A stretch of 64,000 nucleotides of DNA from CAJJDF01 sp965660305 (GTDB lineage: Bacteria > Bacteroidota > Bacteroidia > Flavobacteriales_D > CAJJDF01): contig CBFHZD010000001.1 of assembly GCA_965660305.1 (NCBI GenBank), positions 372,001-436,000 of the forward strand, given 5' to 3'. The translations under genes and the position numbers were made by a program. The notes under the pieces were generated by a model that was not told where the DNA came from, did not search any database, and worked only from the letters and a program-made list of their open reading frames with translations. Within the stretch, counting starts at the first letter, position 1; each line of letters opens with the position of its first letter. Positions 17,634 to 27,099 of the stretch are shown here, one piece after another.

Positions 17634-20600
17634 CTATTCCGTAATGATAACCTTTTTGGTTATTTGAATTTCATTATTAGAAACTGAAACAAAGTACATT
17701 CCAGCAGTAAATCCAGATACGTCAATAGTCTCCATTTGATCTGCTCTTACCTCGTTCAATGAGTAAACCAATTTACCTACTGAGTTTAGAATTCTAATTT
17801 CAACAACTTTGTCGTACCCTGCCATTTCAACATTTATAACGCTGTTAGATGGGTTAGGGAAAATTGTTAGATTATTCTCAAAAGACCCGTTATCATCAAT
17901 TCCAACGTTGTTCACAGAGAAACAAGCTGAAGTGTCAATACAACCTTCGTTTGTAAACACCATACAAGCGTAGTTTCCATTACTAGTCGGTCGGAAAGTG
18001 TTGCTACTATCTCCTAAACTTACAGGAGCAAAGTTGTTGTCACAATCTAACCATCTGTAGAAGTCTCCAGTTGCTGGTATAGTTAACAATCCAAGATTAG
18101 TTGTTATAGTTCCTGCAGTTACAGTGTTAATAGTAAGAGTAGTTACGTAATAATCATAACATCCAGAACCATTTGCAACAGAGTCTGTGTAAACTCCACT
18201 TGTAGTATATACATTACCAGTTTCAGGAACTGTGTAGCTAAAGCAGCTAAAGGCAGTTCTGTTTGTTGTTGAAGTTGGGTTTATAGTTAAATCCAAGGTC
18301 ACAACAGAATCACATCCCGCATTGTTAGTTAGAACTGCAGTTGCAGTATTGTTACTAGCTGTATAAGTTACACCATCGATCCAAGTATAGCTTCCACAGT
18401 GAGTTTGAACATCCGTAGAAGAAGTTGAATTGTTAATAGTCAAGTTAAGTGTTACAATTGAGTCACATCCGTTAACTGTAGTAAGGTTCAATGTAGCTGT
18501 ATTATTACTTGAAGTATAAGTCACTCCGTCCAACCAAGTATAACTGTCACAAGCAACGACTGCGTCAGTCACGTTTATCGAATTATTAACTGTTAAAACG
18601 TAAGTAGTAATTGAATCACATCCTGCTGCGTTTACAATTGTGTCAGTGTAAGTGCCAGAAACATTCCAAATCGATCCACTTAATCCAGTAAACGCGTCAC
18701 ATACTGTTGCAGTGACTGTGTCAAAAGTAGAGTTAATAATTGTTAAGTTATAGGTAGAAATTGAATCACACCCATTGGAGTTTAATATAGTATCCATATA
18801 AGTTCCTGAGGTAGTCCAAATTACACCACTAGCTCCCATGTAACTATTGCAAGAGGTTGCAATTACAGAGTTGAAGGAAGTTGAGTTTATTGTCAAGTCC
18901 AAAGTAATGACTGAATCACAACCACTAGCTGTTTGCAATGTATCAATTGCAGACATGGTACTAGAATAATAAGTAACTCCATTGATCCATGTAAAGCTAT
19001 CGCATGCCACTACTGTTTCTGTGACATTAACAGCATTATTCATAGTTAAATGAAGTGTCAGGATTGAATCACAACCAGCGTTGTTCACTAAAGTATCGTT
19101 CACGCTATTCGTTGATGCATAATAAGTAACACCGTTTTGCCAAGTAAAACTATCACAAGCAACCACAGTATCGGTGTAGTAAGTTTTGTTTAAAGTCAGG
19201 TGAAGCGTTACAATAGAATCACATCCAGCAACATTAGTAAAAGTATCTTTTGCCATTGTGTTATTCATTGTGTATGTAACACCGTTTGTCCATGTATACT
19301 CGTTGCATGCCATCACCGTATCTGTTGAATACGTGGACTCTCTGATTACCAAGACCAAGGTAATGATACTGTCACATCCCGCAGCATTCACAAGCGTATC
19401 AGTAACGATATTACTACTGGTATACGTCACACCGTTTATCCATGTATAGCTGTAACAGTGAGTCTGATAATCTGTGAAATTAGTAGACTGAGTTATTGTC
19501 AAGTCAAGAGATACAATTGAATCACATCCATCAACAGTTTGTAAGGTATCAACAGCCGTATTATTGTTAGCAGTGTAAGTCACTCCGTTTATCCAGGTAT
19601 AACTATCGCATGCGACTATTGAATCTGTAGTACGTGCCGTTTCATTAATTGTCAAATGAAGAGTTACAATTGAATCACATCCTGCTACAGTTTGTAATGT
19701 ATCAACTGCGGTGTTGTTGCTTGCATAATATGTCACACCGTTTATCCATGTAAAACTATCACAAGCTACATTGCTATCAATAACAGAATAAGAATTGTTG
19801 ATAGTTAAATCTAAAGTGATAATCGAATCACATGATGTAGCGTTTGCATTGAACAAAGTATCTGTAGCTGTATTATTACTTGCATAATATGTTATACCAT
19901 CTATCCATGTAAAACTATCACAAGCCACCACCGTGTCTATAGCATATGACTTGGTTAATGTAAGGTCCAATGTCACAATTGAATCACATCCTACTGAATT
20001 AGTAAGTGTATCTATTGCCGTGTTGTTATTCGAGGTATAAGTAACGCCATTGATCCACGTAAATTCATTACATCTCGTAACTTGTTGAGTAAAATAAGTT
20101 GTACTATTTATTGTTAAATATAAACTAATTATTGAATCACATCCAAAAACATTTGTTAGCGTATCTTTCGCAGTATTATTACTTGAAGTATATGTTACTC
20201 CGTCTATCCAAGTAAAACTATCACATGCAACAATTGTGTCAATAAGGTGATTTGACTCATTGATTGTCAAATGAAGCAAAACTACTGAATCACATCCAGC
20301 AGCAGTTTGCAAAGTATCAACAGCTACGTTATTACTAGAGTAATATGTTAAACCATTTATCCACGTAAAACTATCACAAGCTACATTGCTATCGATAACC
20401 GAATAAGAAGGGTTAATTGTTAAATCTAAAGTAATAATCGAATCACATAGCGTTGAATTCCCATTAAACAATGTGTCTTTAACACCAACTGTATCATTAA
20501 AATAAGTAACTCCATTTATCCATGTAAAGCTATCACAAGCAACTACCGTATCTATGGCATATGACTTAGTCAACACAAGGTCTAAAGTGATAATTGAATC

Positions 20601-22160
20601 ACATCCTACTGAGTTGGTAAGCGTATCCATCGCTGTATTGTTATTTGAGTCGTAAGTTACACCATTAATCCATGTGTATTCGTTACAACGAACAACGGAC
20701 TGGGTAAAGTAAGTAGCACTGTTTATAGTTAAATCGAGAGTGACAATCGAATCACATCCAGTAACATTTGTTAGCGTATCTTTCGCGGTATTATTACTTG
20801 ATGTATAAGTCACACCATCTATCCAAGTGAAGCTATCACAAGCCACAACTGTATCGATAAATTGACTTGACTGATTAATTGTCAAATGAAGAGTGACAAT
20901 TGAGTCACATCCAGCGACAGATTGCAAGGTATCAATAGCTGAAGTATTATTTGACGTGTAAGTCACACCGTTTACCCATGTAAAACTATCACATGCCACA
21001 TTTGTATCTACTACGGAATAGGACGAATTAATTGTCAAATCCAAAGTAACAATAGAATCACACCCTACTGAATTAGTAAGCGTATCTTTGATCGAATCAA
21101 CGCTTGATGAGTAAGTTACTCCGTTTATCCAAGTAAAAGTATCACAAGCGACACGAACATCGGTAAAAGCTGTTGAATTCTTTATATGTAAGTTGTAAAC
21201 TATAACTGAATCACAACCTACCGAATTTGAAATGGTATCATTGTATATGCCGGTTGAATCCCAAACAGTTCCATTTGCCCCAACATAAAAATCACAAGCT
21301 GTATCGACTACCGTGCTTGACGTAGAATAATTAAAGGTAAGTGCATACGTTATAATGGAGTCGCAAGATGCGCTACTAGGAACGGTGTCGGTGTAAGTTC
21401 CATCAATTGTCCATACTGTACCACTAGCTCCAGTGAAGGAATCACAGGCCGAAATAGTAAGCGTATCTCTTGTTGAGTTGTTAATAGTTAGATTCAATGT
21501 AATAATAGAATCACAACCTACGGCATTAACCAAAGTATCTTTAGCTACTGTATTGCTCGAGAAATAAGTCACTCCATTCCACAACGCAGAATCACAAGCT
21601 ACAATTGTATCTATTGAAAATGAAGCGCTGTTAATTGTTAAGTCAAGTGTCATGATCGAATCACATCCCTGAGAATTAGGCAAAGTAAATTCAGCAGAAT
21701 CATTATCTTCATAATAAGTAATACCATTTACCCAAGTAAAGCTATCGCAACTCGTTTGAACATCAGTAAAAGTTGTAGTTGAAGAAACGACTAAGTGAAG
21801 CGTTACTATAGAATCACACCCAAAACTATTTGAAAAGGTGTCTTTTGCAACTGTATTATTAGTAAAATAAGTAACTCCATTTGTCCAAGTAAAACTATCA
21901 CAAGCAACTACAGTGTCTGTGAAAGTTGAAGCGTCTCTTATGACAAGAGCAAGAGTAATTATACTATCACACCCTGCTGCATTTGGAATGGTATCCTTTG
22001 CAGAGGAGTTGCTTGAAGTGTAAGTCACCCCATTCATCCAAGTGTAACTTTCGCAATGAGTTTGAAAGTCTATCGAGAACGTGTTTGTACATTGCGCGTT
22101 TAGGTTGGATACTGCCATGAGCACCAAAATGGACGCCAAAATAGTTTTAAAAAGTTTCAT
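17634..22160 (-). CDS. Giant repetitive secreted protein with T9SS sorting domain
   Basis: The chosen start gives 1508 residues with a signal peptide (MKLFKTILASILVLMAVSNLNAQ); an upstream in-frame Met adds 11 residues that break the signal. The body is about 26 tandem repeats of 50-53 residues, each with two cysteine motifs, (A)CDSFTW-x-NGVTY and GCDSI-x-TL-x-LTI, separated by a variable Asn/Thr-rich loop. Four repeats (numbers 5, 6, 22 and 23) are of a variant type with GASGT-x-W in place of INGVTY. The last 80 residues form a type A sorting domain (IFPNPSN, SVGKLVYS, FTAGMYFVSV, final ITE). It is probably a surface adhesin or filament exported by T9SS and anchored after PorU cleavage. It has its own promoter and terminator. 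The ligand and fold are unknown. Confidence 0.9.
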   Translation of the reverse strand: MKLFKTILASILVLMAVSNLNAQCTNTFSIDFQTHCESYTWMNGVTYTSSNSSAKDTIPNAAGCDSIITLALVIRDASTFTDTVVACDSFTWTNGVTYFTNNTVAKDTFSNSFGCDSIVTLHLVVSSTTTFTDVQTSCDSFTWVNGITYYEDNDSAEFTLPNSQGCDSIMTLDLTINSASFSIDTIVACDSALWNGVTYFSSNTVAKDTLVNAVGCDSIITLNLTINNSTRDTLTISACDSFTGASGTVWTIDGTYTDTVPSSASCDSIITYALTFNYSTSSTVVDTACDFYVGANGTVWDSTGIYNDTISNSVGCDSVIVYNLHIKNSTAFTDVRVACDTFTWINGVTYSSSVDSIKDTLTNSVGCDSIVTLDLTINSSYSVVDTNVACDSFTWVNGVTYTSNNTSAIDTLQSVAGCDSIVTLHLTINQSSQFIDTVVACDSFTWIDGVTYTSSNNTAKDTLTNVTGCDSIVTLDLTINSATYFTQSVVRCNEYTWINGVTYDSNNNTAMDTLTNSVGCDSIITLDLVLTKSYAIDTVVACDSFTWINGVTYFNDTVGVKDTLFNGNSTLCDSIITLDLTINPSYSVIDSNVACDSFTWINGLTYYSSNNVAVDTLQTAAGCDSVVLLHLTINESNHLIDTIVACDSFTWIDGVTYTSSNNTAKDTLTNVFGCDSIISLYLTINSTTYFTQQVTRCNEFTWINGVTYTSNNNTAIDTLTNSVGCDSIVTLDLTLTKSYAIDTVVACDSFTWIDGITYYASNNTATDTLFNANATSCDSIITLDLTINNSYSVIDSNVACDSFTWINGVTYYASNNTAVDTLQTVAGCDSIVTLHLTINETARTTDSIVACDSYTWINGVTYTANNNTAVDTLQTVDGCDSIVSLDLTITQSTNFTDYQTHCYSYTWINGVTYTSSNIVTDTLVNAAGCDSIITLVLVIRESTYSTDTVMACNEYTWTNGVTYTMNNTMAKDTFTNVAGCDSIVTLHLTLNKTYYTDTVVACDSFTWQNGVTYYASTNSVNDTLVNNAGCDSILTLHLTMNNAVNVTETVVACDSFTWINGVTYYSSTMSAIDTLQTASGCDSVITLDLTINSTSFNSVIATSCNSYMGASGVIWTTSGTYMDTILNSNGCDSISTYNLTIINSTFDTVTATVCDAFTGLSGSIWNVSGTYTDTIVNAAGCDSITTYVLTVNNSINVTDAVVACDSYTWLDGVTYTSSNNTATLNLTTVNGCDSIVTLNLTINNSTSSTDVQTHCGSYTWIDGVTYTASNNTATAVLTNNAGCDSVVTLDLTINPTSTTNRTAFSCFSYTVPETGNVYTTSGVYTDSVANGSGCYDYYVTTLTINTVTAGTITTNLGLLTIPATGDFYRWLDCDNNFAPVSLGDSSNTFRPTSNGNYACMVFTNEGCIDTSACFSVNNVGIDDNGSFENNLTIFPNPSNSVINVEMAGYDKVVEIRILNSVGKLVYSLNEVRADQMETIDVSGFTAGMYFVSVSNNEIQITKKVIITE
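19767..20996 (-). repeat. Tandem duplication of a 615-bp block inside the repeat protein
   Basis: Repeats 8-11 (20996 down to 20382) and 12-15 (20381 down to 19767) have the same order of four subtypes, recognisable by RCNE at the start of the third and by the longer CDS-spacing (DTLFN) in the fourth. The subtype lengths are 51, 51, 50 and 53 residues in both blocks, 205 residues each. Repeat 16 begins the same series again and then diverges. Confidence 0.85.
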
Positions 22161-22190
22161 ATTTTTTTGCTTAAAATTTCTATGTAAATG

Positions 22191-22221
22191 CAAAGGTATT
22201 CATAATTTTCTACAAAACAAC
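22191..22221 (-). promoter_or_regulatory. Promoter of the giant repeat protein
   Basis: On the minus strand GTTG (22221-22218), a 19-base spacer, then TACCTTTG (22198-22191). This fits the Bacteroidota sigma-A pattern and lies 30 bases upstream of the start codon. Confidence 0.65.
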
Positions 22222-22458
22222 TTTTTACCGTTAAATTTGAATTAAAAACTATCTTGTAGGAATCACACCTATTTTTTTGACAAAACAAACCGAACCCTAT
22301 GAACTCGCACATAACAAATTAGAAAGGGTTGGGCTTCATCAATTACAATATAGTCAAAATTCATCAAACAACCTATAACAACATCTGAGTAATACCTAAC
22401 AGGCGTAAAAATTTTGCTCATTGACCTTATGATGAGCAAACACTTGACTCATCTTTTC

Positions 22459-22488
22459 TTTGTGTTCCACATATTTCTTTTACATTTG
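22459..22488 (+). promoter_or_regulatory. Promoter of hutI
   Basis: TTTG (22459-22462), an 18-base spacer, then TACATTTG (22481-22488), an almost ideal Bacteroidota promoter 19 bases before the start codon. Confidence 0.75.
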
Positions 22489-22507
22489 AATATAAAGTTT
22501 TAAGCCT

Positions 22508-23746
22508 ATGAAGATTACCTACATCAATATCAAGCAACTGTCTGGAATTCAAAAAGATACTTCTATTCTTAAATTAAGAGGAAAAGAAATGGGGGTGTTG
22601 AATATGATTGAACAAGCCTACCTTGTAACAGAAGATGGTTTGATATCTGATTTTGGAGAAATGAAAAACTTATCTGATTCAGACTGTGGCGAAATTATAG
22701 ATTGTACAGGAAAAGTTATCCTGCCGGCCTGGTGTGATTCACACACCCACTTGGTATTTGCCGGAACTAGAGAAAATGAATTTGTAGATAGAATTAATGG
22801 GTTAACCTATGAAGAAATTGCCTCAAGAGGTGGAGGAATCATAAATTCGGCTAAGCGTTTGCAGCAAGCAACAGAAAAAGAGTTGTATGACTCAGCCTGG
22901 AAGCGATTAGAAGAAATAAAAAGCCACGGAACAGGTGCGGTTGAAATAAAAAGCGGATACGGATTATCCCTTGAAGCTGAACTGAAAATTTTAAGAGTAA
23001 TCAAACGATTAAAATCAGATTCTGATCTGACCATTAAATCAACTTTCTTGGGAGCGCACGCTGTTCCTCCTGAATACAAAGGCAACAAAGAGGGTTACCT
23101 TGATATGTTAATAAACGAAATTTTACCCGTAATCAAAGAGGAAAAGCTTGCCGACTACATTGATATCTTTTGCGAAACAAACTACTTCTCGGTTTCTGAT
23201 GCAGAGCGAATCATGAAGGCAGGTGCAGAATATGGATTGAAATCGAAAATTCATGTGAATCAATTTACCAGTATTGGAGGAATTCAAGCTGGAATAAAAC
23301 ACAACGCCTTGTCGCTTGATCACCTTGAAGTTATGACAGACAAAGACATAGCTGATTTGCATCATTCAGAAGCTATGCCTACTGCCCTACCTTCTTGTTC
23401 CTTTTTCTTGAAAATCCCTTTTGCACCAGTTCGTAAAATGATTGACGATGGCTTAGCTATAGCTTTGGCAACAGATTATAACCCAGGCTCTACTCCTTCA
23501 GGAAAAATTCCTTTTGTAATCTCTCTTGCTTGTATTTACCAAGGATTAACTCCAGAAGAAGCCATTAATGCAGTTACACTAAATTCGGCTTATGCCATGG
23601 GAATAAGCGACACGCATGGCTCTATTACCATCGGAAAAAAAGCTAACCTTATTATTACCAAAGAAATTTCGAGCTACAATTACATTCCCTATGCATTTGG
23701 AGGAAATCACATTGAGCAGGTGGTATTGAATGGAAAATTACTATAA
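22508..23746 (+). CDS. hutI: Imidazolonepropionase
   Basis: Hydrolyses 4-imidazolone-5-propanoate to N-formimino-glutamate, the third step of histidine breakdown, in the cytoplasm. The 412 residues form an amidohydrolase TIM barrel. The metal-binding CDSHTHLVFAG is near residue 77, the substrate-contacting GGGI near 114, AHAVPPEY near 181, HVNQF near 243 and ATDYNPGS near 317. The other histidine genes (hutH, hutU, hutG) are not in the window. It has its own promoter and is transcribed alone, converging on the pseudouridine synthase gene. Confidence 0.96.
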   Translation: MKITYINIKQLSGIQKDTSILKLRGKEMGVLNMIEQAYLVTEDGLISDFGEMKNLSDSDCGEIIDCTGKVILPAWCDSHTHLVFAGTRENEFVDRINGLTYEEIASRGGGIINSAKRLQQATEKELYDSAWKRLEEIKSHGTGAVEIKSGYGLSLEAELKILRVIKRLKSDSDLTIKSTFLGAHAVPPEYKGNKEGYLDMLINEILPVIKEEKLADYIDIFCETNYFSVSDAERIMKAGAEYGLKSKIHVNQFTSIGGIQAGIKHNALSLDHLEVMTDKDIADLHHSEAMPTALPSCSFFLKIPFAPVRKMIDDGLAIALATDYNPGSTPSGKIPFVISLACIYQGLTPEEAINAVTLNSAYAMGISDTHGSITIGKKANLIITKEISSYNYIPYAFGGNHIEQVVLNGKLL

Positions 23747-23767
23747 TAATTCCATTTTCTGACTATG

Positions 23768-24442
23768 CTAAACAAAACTGTCCCATACCACTTCGCGGGG
23801 TGGCGGAGCCATAATTTTCAGAGGTTCTTTCTTGACAGGGTGTAAAAACTCAACTGCTCGGGCATGCAAATGAATAGACCCGTCTGGATTAGAGCGTTTT
23901 GCTCCATATTTAAGGTCTCCCTTTATAGGACAACCTATGAAACTCAATTGACATCTTATTTGATGATGTCTTCCCGTTTTTGGTAAAACTTCTAGCAGAA
24001 AATAATTCTTTGATTTTGCTTTTAATTCGTAGCTCAACGTAGATTCCTTGGAGCCAGCACCAATACTTTTGTAATGTGCATAGGACTTATTTTGCTGGGT
24101 ATTTCTTTTTAACCAATGAGTCAATACTGCCGAATCGGCTTCTGGGGCATGCTGAACAACCGCCCAATAAGTTTTCTGAATTTCTTTTTCTTGAAACATT
24201 TTGTTCAGCCGAGTAAGCGCTTTACTGGTTCTGGCAAACATTACAATTCCGGAGGTGGGTCTGTCTATCCGGTGAGCAACTCCCAGGTAAACATCGCCCG
24301 GCTTGTTGTATTTTACTTTGATGTATTCCTTTACCATTTCCGACAAAGGTTTGTCGCCAGTCTTGTCTCCTTGAACCAGATCACCAGATCGCTTATTTAT
24401 CACAATCAAGTGATTGTCTTCGTATAAAACCTCTATCCCCAT
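23768..24442 (-). CDS. RluA-family pseudouridine synthase
   Basis: Isomerises uridine to pseudouridine in rRNA or tRNA. The 224 residues contain the family signature AHRIDRPTSG with catalytic Asp60, the LxVLPKTGRHHQIR segment near 155-168 and the terminal LHARAVEFLHP motif. It has no N-terminal S4 domain and is short, as in the RluA/TruC/YqcB-like group, so the target base cannot be fixed from sequence. Its start lies 1 base after the prfB stop, so the two are probably cotranscribed. Confidence 0.88.
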   Translation of the reverse strand: MGIEVLYEDNHLIVINKRSGDLVQGDKTGDKPLSEMVKEYIKVKYNKPGDVYLGVAHRIDRPTSGIVMFARTSKALTRLNKMFQEKEIQKTYWAVVQHAPEADSAVLTHWLKRNTQQNKSYAHYKSIGAGSKESTLSYELKAKSKNYFLLEVLPKTGRHHQIRCQLSFIGCPIKGDLKYGAKRSNPDGSIHLHARAVEFLHPVKKEPLKIMAPPPREVVWDSFV

Positions 24443-24443
24443 C

Positions 24444-25521
24444 TTAATTCTCCATTAAATAAGCTTTCAAAAAACCATCTAAGTTCCCGTCCAAGACCGC
24501 ATCTGGATTACTTTCTTGGTAGTTTGTTCTATGGTCCTTCACTCTTCTATCGTCTAGCACATAACTTCTAATTTGAGAACCCCACTCTATTTTTTTCTTT
24601 TCTCCCTCAATTTCATTTCTAGCCTCGAGCTGTTTTTGCATTTCAATCTCATACAATTGAGATTTAAGGAGTTGCATAGCCTTTTCTCTATTTCCAAGTT
24701 GGGATCTAGTTTCGGTATTCTCAATTACAATTCCAGAGGGTGCATGTTTCAATCGCACACCGGTTTCCACTTTGTTTACGTTTTGTCCACCTGCTCCACC
24801 ACTACGGAAAGTATCCCAAGAGATGTCCGCAGGATTTATTTTAATATCAATGGTTTCGTCAACCAACGGATATACGTAAACCGATGCAAAAGATGTCATT
24901 CTTTTTCCTTGAGCATTAAAAGGACTTACTCTTACTAGTCGATGTACACCATTTTCACCCTTCAAATATCCAAAAGCAAACTCTCCCTCAATCTCAATCG
25001 TTACGGTTTTTATTCCAGCTGCATCGCCAGCCTGAAAATTGAGCTCTTTCACCTTAAACTTACTTTTTTCGCTCCACATCAAGTACATCCTCATGAGCAT
25101 CTCTGCAAAATCGCAACTTTCAGTTCCTCCCGCACCAGCCGTTATCTGAAGTACAGCACTTAGTTTATCCTCATCGGACGACAGCATGTTTTTGAATTCT
25201 AAATCTTCTAGTTTCTCAATTAACTTGGTATGCAGCTGATCTATTTCTAGTTCATTGTCCTCACCTTCATTAAAAAACTCTATCAATACCTCCAAATCTT
25301 CCTTCATTCCAACAAGGGAATCAAAAGATTGAGTCCAGTATTTTTTACCGTTAATAATCTTGAGTAGCTTTTCGGCAGACGCTGGATCATCCCAAAAATT
25401 GGGGTCGTGAGTTTTTATCTCTTCTTCCTCAATTTCTACTCTCTTACTATCTAAGTCAAAGATAGCGGTTTAAGTCCGCCAGTCTTTGTGATAGTCCATT
25501 TAATTGGTCCTGATTTATCAT
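24444..25521 (-). CDS. prfB: Peptide chain release factor 2, with programmed +1 frameshift
   Basis: Terminates translation at UGA and UAA. A 21-codon first frame (starting MINQDQLNGLSQRLADLNRY) ends at TGA inside CTTTGAC; a +1 shift at CTT continues as DLDSKRVEIEEEE and gives a full-length 358-residue protein. The type-2 recognition motif SPF is in VRVSPFNAQG and the catalytic GGQ in GGAGGQNVNK. A start at the internal Met at 25307 would lose about 70 conserved residues, including the FWDD motif, so the frameshifted model is preferred. The rest is a normal RF2. A TAGCTTTG box lies only 4 bases before the ATG. It is followed immediately by the pseudouridine synthase gene. Confidence 0.96.
25455..25461 (-). 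promoter_or_regulatory. Programmed +1 frameshift site of prfB
   Basis: Reads TATCTTTGAC on the minus strand, where CTT precedes the in-frame TGA and GAC resumes the second frame. In E. coli a Shine-Dalgarno-like AGGGGG stands just upstream; here that position reads CTTAAACCGC, with no purine-rich element. Confidence 0.93.
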
Positions 25522-25525
25522 GTTA

Positions 25526-25533
25526 CAAAGCTA
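25526..25533 (-). promoter_or_regulatory. Candidate -7 promoter box of prfB, almost touching the start codon
   Basis: Reads TAGCTTTG on the minus strand and ends 4 bases before the ATG, so a transcript started from it would be leaderless or nearly so. A clear -33 box was not seen. Confidence 0.45.
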
Positions 25534-25632
25534 ATTAAATTGTAATTGAAAATGAATTAATAACAATTGATAATTCATATTTGTCTTTTCATCATTCAAT
25601 TTTATTAATTTTACACTAATAATTAATAAGAA

Positions 25633-27099
25633 ATGAGCAAACTACATATTTACAATACCTTAACAGGAAAAAAAGAAGAATTCAAATCTATCATTGAAAA
25701 TCATGTAGGTATGTATGTATGTGGTCCTACGGTTTATAGCGATGTTCACATTGGAAATGTGCGAACATTTTTATCCTTTGATATTGTATATCGTTACTTG
25801 AAATACTTAGGTTACTCTGTGCGGTATGTCCGTAATATTACAGATGTTGGCCATCTTCTCAACGATGCAGATTCTGGCGAAGACAAAATAGGAAAACAGG
25901 CAAAACTACTGAACCTTGAGCCGATGGAGGTAGTTCAACACTATACCAATGGGTTTCACGATGTGATGAAAGCCTATAACATCATCCCACCGAGCATTGA
26001 GCCTTCGGCTACGGGACATTTGATAGAACAAATAGAGCTCGTTCAGGAAATCATAGACCAAGGCTTTGCCTATGAAGCGGGAGGTTCGGTTTATTTTGAT
26101 GTTCAAAAATACAATGAATCTCACCACTACGGACAACTATCAGGAAGAAAAATTGAAGATTTAATCTCGAATACCCGTGAGCTCGATGGACAAAGTGAGA
26201 AAAGAAATCCTTTGGATTTTGCAATTTGGAAAAATGCAGACGAAAGCCATATCATGCGTTGGAATTCTCCTTGGGGACAAGGTTTTCCGGGTTGGCACTT
26301 GGAATGTACAGTAATGAGCACAAAATACTTAGGCGATACATTTGATATTCATGGAGGTGGAATGGACTTAAAGTTCCCTCATCACGAGTGTGAAATTGCT
26401 CAGAGTAAAGCAGGAGGAAAATCAGACCCAGCCAATTATTGGATGCATACCAACATGCTCACGATGAACGGTGCAAAAATGAGTAAATCTGTAGGAAATG
26501 TAGTGTCTATAGAAGAACTAAAAACTGGAAATCACGAGTTATTAGAAAAAGGATTCTCGGAAAATGTGATACGATTTTTTATTCTCCAATCCCACTACTC
26601 AAGCACTCTAGATATTTCTAGCGCAGCACTTTCTGCGTCCGAAAAAGGATTTGAAAAATTGATGAAGGCCATGGAGACAATAAACACTTTGAGTCCTGGT
26701 GATACCTCAACGGTTGATGTAGATGGCTTAAGAGAAAAATGTGTAGCTGCCATGAACGATGATTTCAACACTCCTATTCTTATCGCACACTTATTTGACG
26801 GAGTAAAAATAATCAACGGAGTTGCCACAGACAAAGAAACAATATCATCAACAGATCTAGATAAGCTGAAAGAAACTATGTATGATTTTGTGATGAATGT
26901 TTTGGGTCTTACAGCCACGACAAAAACTACAAACCAAGACAGCGTTACAGAAGAACTGATGCAGCTTTTTATTCAATTACGAAAAGAAGCAAAAGACAAT
27001 AAGAACTTTGCTTTGGCAGATGAAATAAGAAATAAATTAACGAGCCTATCCATTGAATTGAAAGACTCTAGAGAAGGAACTACATGGGAAAGAAACTAG
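25633..27099 (+). CDS. cysS: Cysteinyl-tRNA synthetase
   Basis: Charges tRNA-Cys with cysteine. The 488 residues are a complete class I synthetase: the zinc-binding CGPTVYSDVHIGN with the HIGH-type motif near 37-42, the catalytic centre FPHHECEIAQS near 253, and KMSKS at 282-286. The C-terminal anticodon-binding helical domain (about 330-488) with the usual DDFNTP motif is present. It is divergent from prfB and its end overlaps the next gene by 16 bases, which points to cotranscription. Confidence 0.98.
   Translation: MSKLHIYNTLTGKKEEFKSIIENHVGMYVCGPTVYSDVHIGNVRTFLSFDIVYRYLKYLGYSVRYVRNITDVGHLLNDADSGEDKIGKQAKLLNLEPMEVVQHYTNGFHDVMKAYNIIPPSIEPSATGHLIEQIELVQEIIDQGFAYEAGGSVYFDVQKYNESHHYGQLSGRKIEDLISNTRELDGQSEKRNPLDFAIWKNADESHIMRWNSPWGQGFPGWHLECTVMSTKYLGDTFDIHGGGMDLKFPHHECEIAQSKAGGKSDPANYWMHTNMLTMNGAKMSKSVGNVVSIEELKTGNHELLEKGFSENVIRFFILQSHYSSTLDISSAALSASEKGFEKLMKAMETINTLSPGDTSTVDVDGLREKCVAAMNDDFNTPILIAHLFDGVKIINGVATDKETISSTDLDKLKETMYDFVMNVLGLTATTKTTNQDSVTEELMQLFIQLRKEAKDNKNFALADEIRNKLTSLSIELKDSREGTTWERN

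Larger units (their letters stand above)
22161..22507. other. Divergent intergenic region with two promoters
   Basis: Carries the promoters of the repeat protein (leftward) and hutI (rightward), listed separately. The middle part (about 22225-22450) shows no gene, repeat or RNA that can be supported. Confidence 0.7.

Noticed and set aside
17634..22160. Regularly spaced direct DNA repeats resembling a CRISPR array
   Set aside because: The period is about 153 bases, the repeats diverge at third codon positions, and the whole stretch is one open reading frame.
24444..25307. prfB as a 287-residue gene starting at the internal Met
   Set aside because: The upstream sequence encodes conserved RF2 residues through a clear CTTTGAC frameshift, so the short model is incomplete.
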